A stretch of 64,000 bases of DNA from Hanleya hanleyi. Its lineage: Eukaryota > Mollusca > Polyplacophora > Lepidopleurida > Hanleyidae. Positions 21,671 to 49,439 of this stretch are shown one piece after another (position 1 is the stretch's first letter; each line of letters begins with the position of its first letter). Position numbers and translations under genes: made by a program. The stretch is taken from contig JAVTVY010008073.1 in NCBI GenBank assembly GCA_036873755.1, forward strand, positions 1 through 64,000, in the 5' to 3' direction. The notes under the pieces are model-generated. The model was given only the letters and a program-made list of their open reading frames with translations. It was not told the DNA's origin and did not search any database.

Positions 21671-22991
21671 ATACTGCAGGGGGTTTATCTACCCATACTG
21701 GGGGAGGGGGTTTATCTATCCATATTGGAAGGTGGTATCTATCCATACAGGAGGAGGGTGTACATCTATCCATACTGGGGAAGGGGATGCAATAGCAATA
21801 TGCCTGCTGGGGAAGGGGGTGCATCTATCCATACCGGAGGAGGGTGTACATCTATCCATACTGGGGAAGGGGATGCATATAGCAATAGGCCTGCTGGGGA
21901 AGGGGGTGCATCTATCCATACCGGAGGAGGGTGTACATCTATCCATACTGGGGAAGGGGATGCATATAGCAATAGGCCTGCTGGGGAAGGTGGTACATCT
22001 ATCCATACTGAAGGAAGAGGCGCAACTATTCATACGGGAGAAGGGGGGTTATCTATCCATACTGGAGGAGGGGGTGCATCTATCCACACTGGAAGATGGG
22101 GAGCATCTATCCGTACTCGAGGAGAGGGTGCATGTATCCATATCAAGCGAATGGTGTACTGGAGCTAGTTTATCTACCCATACAGGGGGAGGGGCATAAC
22201 TATTCATACGGGAGGAGGGGGTGCATCTATCCATACTGAAGGAGGGGGTACACGTATCCATATCAGGCGAAGGTGTGCATCTATACTGGAGGGGGTTTAT
22301 CTACCCATACTGGGGGAGGGGGTTTATCTATCCATACTGGAAGAGTGGGGTTATCTATCCATACGGGAGGAGGGTGTGCATCTATCCATACTAGGGGAGG
22401 AGATGCATATAGCAATAGACCTACTGGGGAAGGGGGTGCATCTATCCATACTGAAGGAGGGGGTACATCTATCCATACTGAAGGGGGAGCACAACTATTC
22501 ATATGGGAGGAGGGGGTGCATCTATCCATACTGGAGGAGGGGGTACATCTATCCATACTGAAGGAGGGGCACAACTATTCATACGGGAGGAGGGGGTGCA
22601 ACTATCCATACTGGAGGAGGGGGTGCATCTATCCATACTGGAGGAGGGGGTGCATCTATCCACACTGGAAGATGGGGTGCATCTATCCGTACTGGAGGAG
22701 AGGATGCATGTATCCATATCAGGTGGGGGTGTGTATGTATCTATACTGGAGGAGGGGGTGTATCTACCCATATTGGGGGTGGGGGCTTACCTATCCATAC
22801 TGGAATGGGGGGGGGTGGTATCTATACATACGGCATCTATCCATATTTGGGGAGGGGGTTTATGTATCCATACTGGAGGGCGGGTGGGGGAGTATCTATC
22901 CATACTGGAGAAGGGGATGCATCTATTAATACTGGAAGGGATCCCTACCAGGGAACGGGGTACACCTATCCATACTGGGGGAGGGAGGGAG

Positions 22992-23160
22992 GGAATTTGG
23001 CTTAATGTCACACTCAAGTTTGTTTCACTCATATGATGACAGAGTTTAGTTGGTGGAAGAAGCCGGAGTACCCGAAGAGAACCACCGCCCTTCGGCAAGT
23101 AACTGACAAACTTTCACACATGGACCAGCTGGGCTCGAACCCGTGCCGGTTCAGCGGTGT
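22992..23160 (-). mobile_element. truncated tRNA-derived SINE
   Basis: Shares with the fuller copy at 29950-30178 the sequences GAAGCCGGAGTACC, CGGCAAGTAACTG and the B-box complement GGCTCGAACCC. The tRNA-like head is cut off at 23160, where the 27-bp array resumes. Confidence 0.7.
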
Positions 23161-25828
23161 GTCCATACTGGGGGAGGGGGTTTATCCATCAATACTGGAG
23201 GAGGGTGTGCATCTATCCATACTAGAGGAGGAGGTGCATCTATCCATACTGGAGGGGAGCATCTACCTATACTGCGGGAGAGGGTTTATCTATCCATACT
23301 GGAGGAGGGGAGCATCTATCCATACTGGAGGATGGGGTTTATCCATCAATACTGGAGGAGGGTGTGCATCTATCCATACTAGAGGAGGTGAGCATCTATC
23401 CATAGTGGGCGAGGGGGTTTATCCATCAATACTGGAGGAGGGTGTGCATCTATCCATACTAGAGGAGGAGGTGCATCTATCCATACTGGAGGAGGGGTGC
23501 ATCTACCTATACTGCGTAAGAGGGTTTATCTATCCATACTGGAGGAGGGGAGCATCTATCCATACTGGAGGACGGGGTTTATCTATCCATATTGGGGAGG
23601 GCGTTTATCCATCCATGCTGGAGGAGGGGTGCATCTATCCATACAGGGGGAAAGGGTTTATCCATATTGGGGGAGGGTGTTCATCTGTCCATACTGTAGG
23701 GTGGGGGTATCTATCCATACTGGGGGAGGGGTGCATCTATTCAAACCAGAGGAGGGTCTGCATCTATCCATAAGGAGGAGGGTGTGTATCTATCCATACT
23801 GGAGGTGGGGGGTTATCCGTTCATACTGGAGGGAGGAGTTTATCTATCCATATTGGAGGTGGGGATGCATCTATCCATAATGAAGGAGGATGTGGGGAGG
23901 AGGTACATCTATCCATACTGGAGGAGCCGGAGCATATATCCATACTGGGGGAGTGGGCGCAACTATTCATATGGGAGGGGTTGCATCTATCCATATTGGA
24001 GGAGCGGGTGCATCTATCCATACTGGGGGAGGGGGTTTAGCTAACCGTACTGGGGGAGGGGGGTTATCTATCCATAGTGGAGGGGGCATCTATCCATACA
24101 GGAGGGTGTGTATCTATCCATACTGGAGGAGGGTTTGCATCTATCCATACTGGGAGAGGGGGGTATCTATTCATACTGGAGGAGGTGGTTTGTCTATCCA
24201 TACTGGACGATGGTGTGCATCTATCCATACTTGGGCATGGCGTTTATCCATACTAGAGGAAGGGTTCATCTATCCATACTGGAGGAGGGGGTTTATCTAT
24301 CCATACTGGAGGAGGGGGTGCATCTATCCATACTGGAGAAGGGGGTCCATCTATCCATACTGGGGGGAGGGTGTGCATCTATCCATACTGGACGAGGGTA
24401 TGCATCTATCCATACTTGGGGATGGCGTTTATCTATCCATACTGGAGGGGTGCATCTATCCATACTGGAGGAGGCGGTTATCTATCCGTACTGGAGAAGG
24501 GGGTGCATCTATCAATACCGGGGGGAAGGTGTGCATCTATCCATACTGGGGAAGGGGGGTGCATGTATCCAAACTGGGGGAGGGGGTTCATCTAAGACAA
24601 ACTGAAGGAGGGTGTGCATCTATCCATACTGGAGGGGGTGCATCTAGCTATGGGGGGGGGGGGGAGGTTTATCTATCCATACGGTTCATACTCATGTAAG
24701 AATCACGGGACAATGCGTACAGTAGCGTAGTCTGGGGAGAACAATATGTCTTCAGTCTTTATCCATACTGGAGGAGGGGTGCATCTAGCCATACTGGAAG
24801 AGGGGGTTTATCTATACATATTGGGGGGAGGATGTGCATCTATCCATACTGGAGGAGGGTGTGCATCTATTCATGCTGGAGGGGGTTTATCTATCACGAT
24901 ACTTGGAGAGGGGGTTTATCTATCCATACTGGAGGAGGGGTGCATCTATCCAAACCGGAGGAGGGTGTGCATCTATCCATACAGGAGGAGGGGTTTTAGC
25001 TATTCATACTGGAGGAAGGGGTTTATCTATCCATATTGAAGATGGGATGCATCTATCCAAACTGGAGGAAGGTGTGCATCTATCCATACTGGAGGGGTTT
25101 ATCTATCCATACTAGGGAGATTGTGCATCTATCCATAATGGAGGGTATGCATCTATCCATACTTGGGGAGGGTGTGCATCTATCCATACTGGAGGATGTG
25201 CGTCTTATCCATACTGAAGGTGGTTTATCTATCCATACCGGGGGAGGGTGTACATCTATTCAAACTAGGGTGTGCATCTACCCATACCAGAGGAGGGTGT
25301 GCACCTATCCATACTGGGGAAGGGGGTGCATCTACCCATACTAGAGGAGGGTGTGCATCTATCTATACTGGAGGAGGGGATGCAACTATCCACACTGGAG
25401 GAGGATGTGCATCTATCCATGCCGGGTGAGGGTTTGCATCTATCCATACTGGAGGAGGGTGTACATCTATTCATACTGGGGAAGGGTGTGCACCTATCCA
25501 TACTGGGGGAGGGGGTGCATCTACCCATACTAGGGGAGGGTGTGCATCTACCCATACCAGAGGGTGTGCATCTACCCATACTAGGGGAGGGTGTGCATCT
25601 ATCTATACTAGAGGAGGGGATGCAACTATCCACACTGGAGGGGGTGTGCATCTATTCAAACTGGGGGAGGGGATGCATCTACCCATACTAGGGGAGGGTG
25701 TGCATCTATCCATAATGGAGGAGGGTGCGCATTTATCCATACTGGAGGAGGGTGTGCATCTATCCATACTGGAGGAGGGGGTGCATCAACCTATACTTGG
25801 GTAGGGGGGTGTATCTATCCATACTAGT

Positions 25829-26232
25829 CAGGGTTCCTACCCTGTGTGAAGGACAAAATTCCAGGACTTTTCCAGGTCCATACTACATTTTTCCAGGACC
25901 TTTAACTGAATTTTGCTGGACATTTTTTAACGCCTTTTATCATGGTTCATCCATCAAATTCAACTATGTACTTCAGAATGAAATGAATATGTATTTCAAC
26001 TATCACATTTCATACAGATCTGACTAGATCGGAGAATAAATTCAGTTTGTTAGAAAGAAATTACAGTAATTAATTGTGGCCGATATTTTGTGGGGAGGGC
26101 GGACAAGAAAATTCAAGGACTTTTCCAGGACTCTTCACAAATATTGTCAGAATTCAAGGATTTCCAGGTCCTGGAATTTATCTTCTTAGAATTCAAGGAA
26201 ATCAAGAAAATCCAGGACCCGTATGAACTCTG
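25829..26232. mobile_element. hAT-like MITE in the minisatellite
   Basis: A 404-bp insertion with imperfect terminal inverted repeats: CAGGGTTCCTACCCTG at the left, and the complement of CAGAGTTCATACGGGTCC at the right. It is rich in CCAGGACTTTTCCAGG-type strings. The array continues on both sides. A clean 8-bp target duplication is not visible. CAGGGTT ends are typical of hAT-derived elements. Confidence 0.6.
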
Positions 26233-26432
26233 TAGAGTAGGGGGGGTTATCTATCCATATTAGGGGAGGGTGTGCATCTACCCATAATGGGGGGAGGGTG
26301 TGCATCTGTTCATACTGGGAGAGGGTGTGCATATATGCATACTGGGGGAGGGGTGCATCTATCCATACTGGGGGAGGGGGGTGCATCTACCCATACTGGG
26401 GGAAAGGAGTGCATCTGTCCACACTGGGGAGT

Positions 26433-28477
26433 ATATTTATTCAATATACATATTACACAGCACTTAACAAAGATCAAGTCAAAGCATAGATATATAAATC
26501 CCGGCAGTCCCATTTTATTCCGGACAAATTAAACATGAGAATATGCAATGAAGATGTATCTGCTAAATGATAAACGCAGCAAAATGTATTGATATATACC
26601 TATTATAAAGTGTATGTAAATGTAAAATTTGCGAAGTATGGAAGGCACTTAATTGGGAACAGTAAACGAACGACATCCACAGAAGCATTAACTAAACATA
26701 CATTGATAGCCAGTTAAAACTGTTGACAAACCATCAAAATTAACTGATATCTCTACTTCGGAACATTTTAATTCCATTGTGATAATATCCACACAATTAT
26801 TTTTAAGAGGACACTTTCTTGGTAAAGCACAGATACTGCAGTTCTTGGTGTCAAGTAGTCATTGTGGGTTTCAAACGGTTAGTGTTTGACACCAAATTGT
26901 TCAGCTTCACCAATAAACATGATAAAGTGTTACAATGTATTTCAAAAATAACTGGATTCATGTATTTACAACTCACTTTCTAAATGGTATTACTATATAT
27001 GTGAAAGTTTGGTGATGTGATTGGTCAAACTTGGGGACCATTTCAGGTAAACATTTCTCAGATCAAACTACTTGAAAGGGTGGAGCAACCAACGCAACAG
27101 GCATTTACAACTGAGTTTCCATCCTTGCAAGATCTATTTTACAGGGGATTGGAATCTTTGTTGATTGGTTGATTTAATGTCTAAATGGTACCCTGGAAGG
27201 CAGATTTTGTTCCCCTGCCTTCTGTATCTGTATATTGCAGATGAAAATGATGAAGGAGTGTTGATGACGAGAAGCCATCTATTTCTGAGAGTGAGGGGAG
27301 ACCGCAGTCTCACACCTTTAAACAAACAGAAATTGCCACCTGCCAAATCTGATATCTGTGGTTAACTCTCACTCAACCAACTTTAACCAATCAGGGAGGA
27401 ATTTCCACTCAATCTCGGTTAACTCTGATGGAATATAATATCTGTCTTCAGCGCTATATAAATCCTGTGCAAATTTCAAACTACATTTGTTAGCCAATCA
27501 AGTGGCTAGCTTTGTGAGACAATTTCAAAATAACGCCCACAGTAATTACACACGGTAGCACATGCACCAATGTAGTAAACATTATTGGGAAACAGTATCC
27601 AAATACACTTTCCAGAAAGTGTGTGTAAACATCAACTCTCACTGGAAAGTAATCTAGCTTTGTTAGGCAGTGGAAAATATCAGAAGATAATGCCGTGCAA
27701 AGATGTTAATATTCTTGAACTAAACATCAATCATTGTCGAAGTGAAAAGGCAGAATTATCGTGATTGGCTTATTATGTGATCTCGCAGAATATCGGCTAA
27801 CATTTCACACGAATCTTCCATAGCATCACGTCCAGATGGTATTCCCCTGATTTACCATCTTGGTTCACCTAGATTTGATTCCATTCCCCTTTCACTCTCA
27901 TACAGTGAACATACCAGAAGCTACATGATGGTGAGGGTACATGCTACTTCACAAAGACTGAGATTGTACACATGTTGAACTGTCATGAATTGACACAAAG
28001 GATGATTGACATTTGTCAGAAGATAGCCTAGCCAATCCCAACCGCCATCATATTCTTACACAATTCGACTTCTTCATTTTCACTTCAAATCTGCCTACAT
28101 TTATCAGCCCACTGCCTCTGTTCAATAGAATTCATCAATACACAGGAAAACGTCAATGATCCCAAATCCATTTGAGATTTGAAATGTGCCGTATGCTATT
28201 GATGGACTGTCATATATACCGGTGTTTGATCACCCCTACTGCCATAATGAAGACAGGAGATAACTACTGGAAAATACGACACCCTTACACACACTCGTTG
28301 CGTATGTTCTGATTGGCTCATCTCTGTTTTGTAAATGAAATTTTCACTTCAGATTTAATGCTTTCGGTGGTCTGATCTATCAAGGCTGATTCGAAGCATG
28401 AACAGAGGAGTGGACTTGTGCATGAAAATGGCTGCCATTACCTAGCAGTGCTGCAGGTAGTACAAACAATATGGTTA
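26433..28477. other. no gene recognised
   Basis: Unique AT-rich sequence. The two mirror ORFs at 27134-27365 are short and unsupported. Nothing else stands out. Confidence 0.4.
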
Positions 28478-28682
28478 AGGCCCATTCTCACCGTGCGATT
28501 TGTAGTAACAACTTGTAGCATACAACTCCGTTGCATCGTGAGAACACTTGTACGATTTTAGTCGCATGCTACAAGTTGTATGAAATAGAACAGGTCCTAT
28601 TTCATGCGATTAGTTGCATGCTACAAATCGGGGGATTCCCCCTCCGAGTTGTTACTACAAATCGCATCGTGAGAATGGGCCT
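28478..28682. mobile_element. PIF/Harbinger-type MITE
   Basis: A 205-bp element with long, nearly perfect terminal inverted repeats of about 38 bp, starting AGGCCCATTCTCAC and continuing through GCGATTTGTAGTAACAACT. It is flanked by TTA on both sides (28475-28477 and 28683-28685). A 3-bp TTA/TAA duplication is the PIF/Harbinger signature. It has no coding capacity and could fold almost end to end. Confidence 0.85.
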
Positions 28683-28685
28683 TTA

Positions 28686-29949
28686 GTCATAATTGATATA
28701 GCACATTAACTCGACATATCGGTCAGATAAGAGGAAGTGGTGTGAATTTACGAGATTTCCGATAGTGTCAAATGGGCAAATGGTCAGCCATTGTTTCATT
28801 TGCTAACATGTCAAGTCACGTAAACTTGAAAAGCGGTATCTCCTCTTACATGAACTATATCTCACCGACTGCCAGTCACAATCACTGCTGTCTCCCTTTA
28901 GTCTTTCAAAATATAATTCGTGTAGAAGCACCCACTGCCGCATATACACCCACAGCAGCAATTATTTCCCCTAGTTACCAATTGGGTGAATACACGAGAA
29001 CCCAACTATTACCCATGATTACCTAAATCACATCCAAATTACAACATGAATATTCTGTCCATTTCTAGACTTGCGATACAAAAATATCATTAAAGTATAT
29101 ACATATTTTACATGTGTATAAGTTATTCACATTACCGATACCATGTATGAAACTTTACCCGTGGTTTATAACTCACTATTTATTCCCACAAAGAATGTGA
29201 TCTCATTGCAGCTGTAACCCAAGTCACATGTGCTTAAACACAATTTTTGACATGGAGTCAAAGGAAACAGGTGATTTACAATAAGAACGTTAGTACTACT
29301 GCATATGCAGAGATTTTGGCACTTTCAACAGGAAAGATTTCAATAGTGTATGTGAAAATCAAGCTAAAGGTTCTTTCGAAAGACTTAGCTTTAGCTCAAT
29401 GATACTATGAGACTATTTGGTGGTTGACTAGCCATTGGCCTTTCATACTTGTATAGTACACCCATGTAACCAAATAACTGACATTTTTCTAGCAAGGCTG
29501 GTTAAACTATGGCAAATTTTCTTTGAAAAATGTTTATGCTATCAACCTGAATGAATATCTTTATGCCAAATTTTAGATACAGAAAAGCAAATTTTCTTCA
29601 ACATACATTGACAAAAGACTGATTATCATAGACAACGAATACATTTTTGTATAGCTTTAAACGTGTATCTGACAAACATACGTTATACCACACACTAAAC
29701 AAACGAATTATATTTTATCATCTTTGGTAAATCGTGCTACAAAAGCATACATGTCAAGCACATAGCTTGTGCAACATGTAAATCACAGAGCAAAATTATT
29801 AAGTCACATAGAGCAAATATTACTCAAAACCAGTATAATCTGGTTGCAAACCGTGTGAAATAAAATCTAGTAGCATGCAATGGCAAGACCATAGGAAGAC
29901 TTGCAGACTGGCATAGCACATCAGGAGTTGAGGAGTTCGGAGGCAGAGG
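28686..29949. other. no gene recognised
   Basis: Unique AT-rich sequence. The frame at 28772-29026 has no recognisable similarity. Confidence 0.4.
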
Positions 29950-30178
29950 GGGGAGGTGGGATTTGGTTTAATGTTAGACTCAAGGTTATTTCATCCAGAT
30001 GACAGCCAGTTTGAATGGTGGAGGAAGCCGGAGTACCTTGAGTAAACCACCGCCCATCGGCAAGTAACTGGCAAACATTCACACATGCACCAGCATGGCT
30101 CGAACCCGTGCCGGTTCAGCGGTGTGAGGCCAGCGATCACCAGCAGCACCTTAGACCACTCGGTCACCCCTTTAAGGG
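29950..30178 (-). mobile_element. tRNA-derived SINE
   Basis: On the minus strand the head reads as a tRNA-like promoter. An A-box-like TGGTCTAAGGTG (30147-30158) is followed by the B-box GGGTTCGAGCC (30097-30107), then a body shared with 22992-23160 and 46093-46165. The tail runs into a poly-purine GGAGG-rich end near 29950. RNA polymerase III transcription is inferred from the boxes. Confidence 0.75.
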
Positions 30179-31168
30179 CCCCTAGTACATCAGAAACTGT
30201 AATTTGTCGGACATCTTCCAATTCCCGTTGCTCCAAACCCAATAAAATTACCCAAATCATTATCAAAAATTTGATTTGATCATTGCTTGTTTTCCAAATA
30301 TAAGAGATACACCATGATGCACTGAACATTCTGAAGTGTCTGAAACATTTATAACATTCATTATGTCAATAAGTTCTACACAGCAAAATATCCTTGAATG
30401 TAGTCAATATTTCTGCATATTTTTGCCCACCAAGGATTGATTCAGACAATGTATACAACATATATTAGCTTTATAATTACAGGGATTCACCTGCTATTGC
30501 TAGAACTTATGATATTTACACATATGACTTTTTCCTTAAAGTACTCATCACTTTCAAATAAGAGGTATTTTGATAAAATTACAATACCGGTATCTAAAGT
30601 TATCATTTTAGGTGCATAAGAATCGGTTTAGATGAGACTTTGAAATATGATCAGGAAATTGCAGCAAATTAGTGAATTCTATTAAGCATTATATAGTACA
30701 TGTACATGTAATTTAAAAATGTCTTTGGCTTGTCAGTACACATGTAAATTTAGGCACAAAATTAGAATGTCACAATTTTTGTCGGATTAATTAAGATTTA
30801 ATTTGGTACCACATTGATTAAACTTCAAAATATGCAGAACTTCACTATGCAAAGATCGATTTGCAGTGGACAGCGTTCACTCGCAGTGAACTAATGTACA
30901 TTACAGAAATCCCTATAATAATTACATCACAGCAGGTGAAATTTTGCACCCTAAAGTCAGGGGGTGATCAAATTTATTAGAACAGAAATTGATAAAATGT
31001 ATGAAAAACATGCAGATATTCCATTATTTCTTCATTACTTCAATGTTTACAGAGTGTGCTCAAATATTCCGTCACAGCCAATTGAATTTTGTCCCCCAAA
31101 TTGGGAATACATGTATTGAATTTTGATGAAGGGATTGAATTACTAATGGGATATACCATATATACGAT
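30179..31168. other. no gene recognised
   Basis: AT-rich unique sequence between the SINE and the LINE fragment. No coding signal. Confidence 0.4.
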
Positions 31169-32413
31169 CTACTGCAGAAGCTGAACATCTATAACTGTAC
31201 AAACTCCACTATAGAGTTGTTCATGTCTTATCTCACAGACCGTTACCAGCGTGTAAATTTTAAGGGCTCTGTTTCTGATCCATTACCATGCAAATCCGGA
31301 GTCCCGCAGGGTTCTATACTTGGCCCTTTATTTTTCTTATTATACATAAATGATCTACCCCTATATACCTCAGTCTGTAAAACTACAATGTTTGCTGACG
31401 ACTCTACGCTGTCTGCTTCCGGTAAATCGATTCCAGAAGTTGAAGCCAAATTACAAAATGGGGCAACTGAGGTTCAAAACTGGTGCCAAGATAATCAAAT
31501 GGCCATAAATACTACAAAAACGAAAAGCATGTTAGTGACTACACACCAAAAGCGTGTCTATCTGCCCCAATCTGAATTGTTCATTACTATTGGTGGTGAT
31601 GTTATCGACTCTGTTACTGATGAAAAATTGCTCGGTATAACTATCAATCAAAACCTTTCATGGGAAAACCAGGTTGATATGTTTTGCAAGAAGATTGCTT
31701 CTAAATTATTCTTGTTGAGAAAACTTAAAATGTTTTTGCCTATGTCTGCAAGAGTAACGTTTTTTAATTGTTTTATTCAACCACTGCTAAACTATTGTGT
31801 TAATATTTGGGGAAAGTGCACTGATTCTGATGTACACAGAATTGAGGTACTAAAAAAACGAACTGCTCGGTTAATCTTAGATTGTGGTTTTGAAATTTCT
31901 ACCACCGACTTATACAAGAGATTAAAGTGGCTTCCATTTAAACAGCACGTAAAGTACAGCGAATGTGTCCTGGTGTACAGCAGCTTATACGGATCTGCTC
32001 CTACTTATTTAAAAGACAAGCTTATATTGTCTACAAGTAGACAAACCCGATTTACTAGATCCTATGTAAATATAGATCAATTATATGTCCCATTCTCACG
32101 AACAGATTTTTATAAGAGAGCCTTCTCTGTCTCGGGGGCCCAGTGGCGTGGAATTTTCTGCCATCCCGTGTCAGAAACAGTCCATCTTTGGCTGTGTTTA
32201 AACACGAATGTTTTAAATACATTTACGAGGATGTTTTTGCCAAAACGTGATCCTTATTGTGTTAGAATGTGAGCTCTATTTTTTATATCCTATACACTGT
32301 TTGTTATTATGATTGTTATAGCACTCGGCTCCCAGGAAGAGCATCGATAGATGATGGCTGACCGAGTTTTTATAAATAAAGCTCCTATTCTATTCTATTC
32401 TATTCTATTCTAT
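31169..32413 (+). mobile_element. 5'-truncated non-LTR retrotransposon (LINE)
   Basis: Covers the C-terminal half of a LINE reverse transcriptase, then a short 3' UTR with an ATAAATAAA-like signal and a terminal (TTCTA)n tail at about 32384-32412. Similarity starts abruptly near 31169, as expected for incomplete target-primed reverse transcription. No target duplication was identified. Confidence 0.9.
31217..32272 (+). pseudogene. LINE reverse transcriptase, C-terminal half
   Basis: A 351-residue frame with the reverse transcriptase motifs VPQGSILGP (residues 29-37) and FADD (59-62, catalytic Asp pair), then the thumb-like region with LLGITI and a LNYC segment. The open frame extends upstream without its ATG to about 31169, so the listed Met is not a real start. 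Near 32150 the last ~35 codons shift frame: the alternative frame carries the usual WNxLP end of such proteins, so a one-base indel is likely. The endonuclease and fingers are missing. It copies RNA in intact relatives; this copy is dead. Confidence 0.9.
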
Positions 32414-32480
32414 AATCTCATTCTTATTGTAAAGAGGGGTTAACGAAAGAGTACGCTATATACATTGGAACCTGAAATAC

Positions 32481-33712
32481 GAAGCTGCGCATCAAAAAAC
32501 CCCTCGGCTCTGGGTACATTCATAATGTATTCAATTTGAACCAAGATGTCAGGAGCACCAAGCAGTCACAAATATACAGATTATCAAAATTTTGCAATTA
32601 GAAATGGCCCCTAAGATTTCCATCCAATCAGAGAAACCGGTATTCATTACATAAGTTTCTTGATGCATCAATGATGTACATGTATACCAAATTTTACATC
32701 GAGCACTTGAACGGTATCAGAGATAGAGATCATTAATGATTTCGCATAAATTAAAGATGGCCGCCCATCCTTCCCGCCACTCAGAGTAACTGATGTGGTT
32801 ATTCATTGAAAGTCTCTTGATACATTGATGCTGTATACCAAGTTTTGTATAGAACACTGAAATGGTATCAGAGATATACATCATTAAAGATTTTGCATAA
32901 ATTAAAGATGGCCACCAAGGTTTCCGCTCAATCAGAGAAACCAGAACTGTCATTTGTCGTAAGTCTCTTGATGCATAACAGATATTACATCGATCACTTG
33001 AACGGTATCAGAGAACGAGATCATTAATGATTTTGCATAAATTAAAGATGGCCACCCATCCTTCCCCCCACTCAGAGGAACTGATGTGGTTATTCATTGC
33101 AAGTCAGTTGATACATCGATGCTGTATACCAAGTTTGGTATAGAACACTTAAATTGGATCAGAGATATATATCATTCAAGTTTTTGCATAAATTAAAGAT
33201 GGCCGCCAAGGTTTTCGGTCAATCAGGTCCTGATTCAAAGTATCTGGATGTATCGATGATGTATACCAACTTTCATATAAAACAACTGAATGGTAACAGA
33301 GATATGCATCATTATCGATTTCGCATAAATTAAAGATGGCCTCCAGGATTTCCAGCTAATCAGAAAAGCTGGTTTGGTAATTCATTGAAAGTTGCTTGAT
33401 GTATCTATGATGTATACCAACTTTCGTATTGAACAGTTGAATGGTTTCCGAGATATGGATCATTATCCATTTCGCATAAAATTAAAGATGGCCGCCGTTT
33501 TCACCCAATCAGGTCCCAATTCAATAGGCTTCTGGTCCTTGACTAGGTAAATAAGCATACCAAATTTGGAATTCTTCAGTGGAACCGTTCTCCGGCTATC
33601 TCGCTCACGTACGGACGTACGGACGTACGGAACGGACAGACGGACGTACGGACAGACGGACGTACAAGACGACGACAATACCCCATGGCCAAAATTGGCC
33701 GAGGGGTAAAAA
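32481..33712 (+). mobile_element. Pearl/Helitron-like element, family 1 copy a
   Basis: Starts GAAGCTGCGCATC with ACCCCTCGGC close behind. Then come about six 140-152-bp tandem units, each with TTGCATAAATTAAAGATGGC, an ACGG microsatellite (33609-33665), a CCAAAATTGG hairpin and the end GCCGAGGGGTAAAA. The 5' ACCCCTCGGC is the exact inverse complement of the 3' GCCGAGGGGT. Tandem core plus tetranucleotide microsatellite is the described Pearl organisation in bivalves. No coding. Confidence 0.75.
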
Positions 33713-33805
33713 CTGACCTGGGACTGGACAACAAAGTCTGATTGGACAGTGTGTCAGTATTACCAGGTGCAAGGTCATGTCAGTAACAGCAGTAAGAACA
33801 ACAGC

Positions 33806-34062
33806 GATTAAACAAGAGCCTTATGGGCTTCAATATATGGCTGTGCACACCAAAAGTTTGGTAACAATTCAGGACCAAAACTGGAGATATCGAACAGCTT
33901 ACAAAGATTGTATATATTGTCCGTGAAGCACACCCATTACATCAGTGATGCTTTTATAATATGGACAAAATTTTCGTACTTTAAAGAGATGGAAAGCCGG
34001 ACAGAAATCGCTATCACAATATACGACCTTGTCTCACGCAGGCATATGAAAAGGATAAAGAT
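33806..34062 (+). repeat. fragment of a Pearl-like element
   Basis: Begins AACAAGAGCCTTATGGGCTT, similar to the 5' end of family 4 (49440 and 61325), and includes a CTCACGCAGGCATATGAAAA segment like 51278 and 62064. It lacks a tandem core and terminal hairpin. Confidence 0.45.
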
Positions 34063-34396
34063 ATGAATGCATGTACTTTTATAGTCTGGCGTGTGATAAA
34101 CCCAATAGGTGTTTTTTTTTTTTTTTAATTCAGCATTCAGGTACTCTAAAAATGTAAATATCTCCTTCAATGTTAGAGTAACATCAGATGTCCACTAAGA
34201 ATTATTTTTTATGATAGTTTACATGGTTAAGTTATCAGACACTTTGACAAATGTATGGCCTTGTCTGGTTTATGTATAACACCCTGGCCAGAAAACAGTC
34301 ATAGATCAAATTTGCAAAAGTCTGGAGATACACCAATATTTACAGCGGCACTTTTACATAATCGCAGAAAAATAGCAGCTCTAATTCATGCCAGGG

Positions 34397-49439
<15,043 letters not shown>

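Larger units (their letters stand above)
20387..26432 (+). repeat. ~6 kb array of 27-bp minisatellite units
   Basis: Degenerate units built on GCATCTATCCATACTGGAGG with GGG-rich spacers, mostly 27 bp, run from about 20387 to 26432. Three stretches of other DNA interrupt them: 22992-23160, 24690-24757 and 25829-26232. Units of 27 bp keep all frames in register, so long ORFs appear on both strands (for example 20736-22199 + and 20428-21645 -). They consist only of the translated repeat, in several frames at once, and I do not regard them as genes. The purine-rich strand is G-rich throughout. Confidence 0.95.

Noticed and set aside
20736..22199. 487-codon plus-strand ORF as a repeat protein gene
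   Set aside because: It is the translated 27-bp minisatellite; other frames on both strands are equally open and there is no promoter, unique domain or codon bias.
20387..26432. CRISPR-like array
   Set aside because: Units are contiguous degenerate minisatellite repeats without unique spacers, in a eukaryotic context.
30085..30175. Functional tRNA gene
   Set aside because: A- and B-box are present but the cloverleaf does not close, and the sequence continues into a SINE body shared with two other loci.
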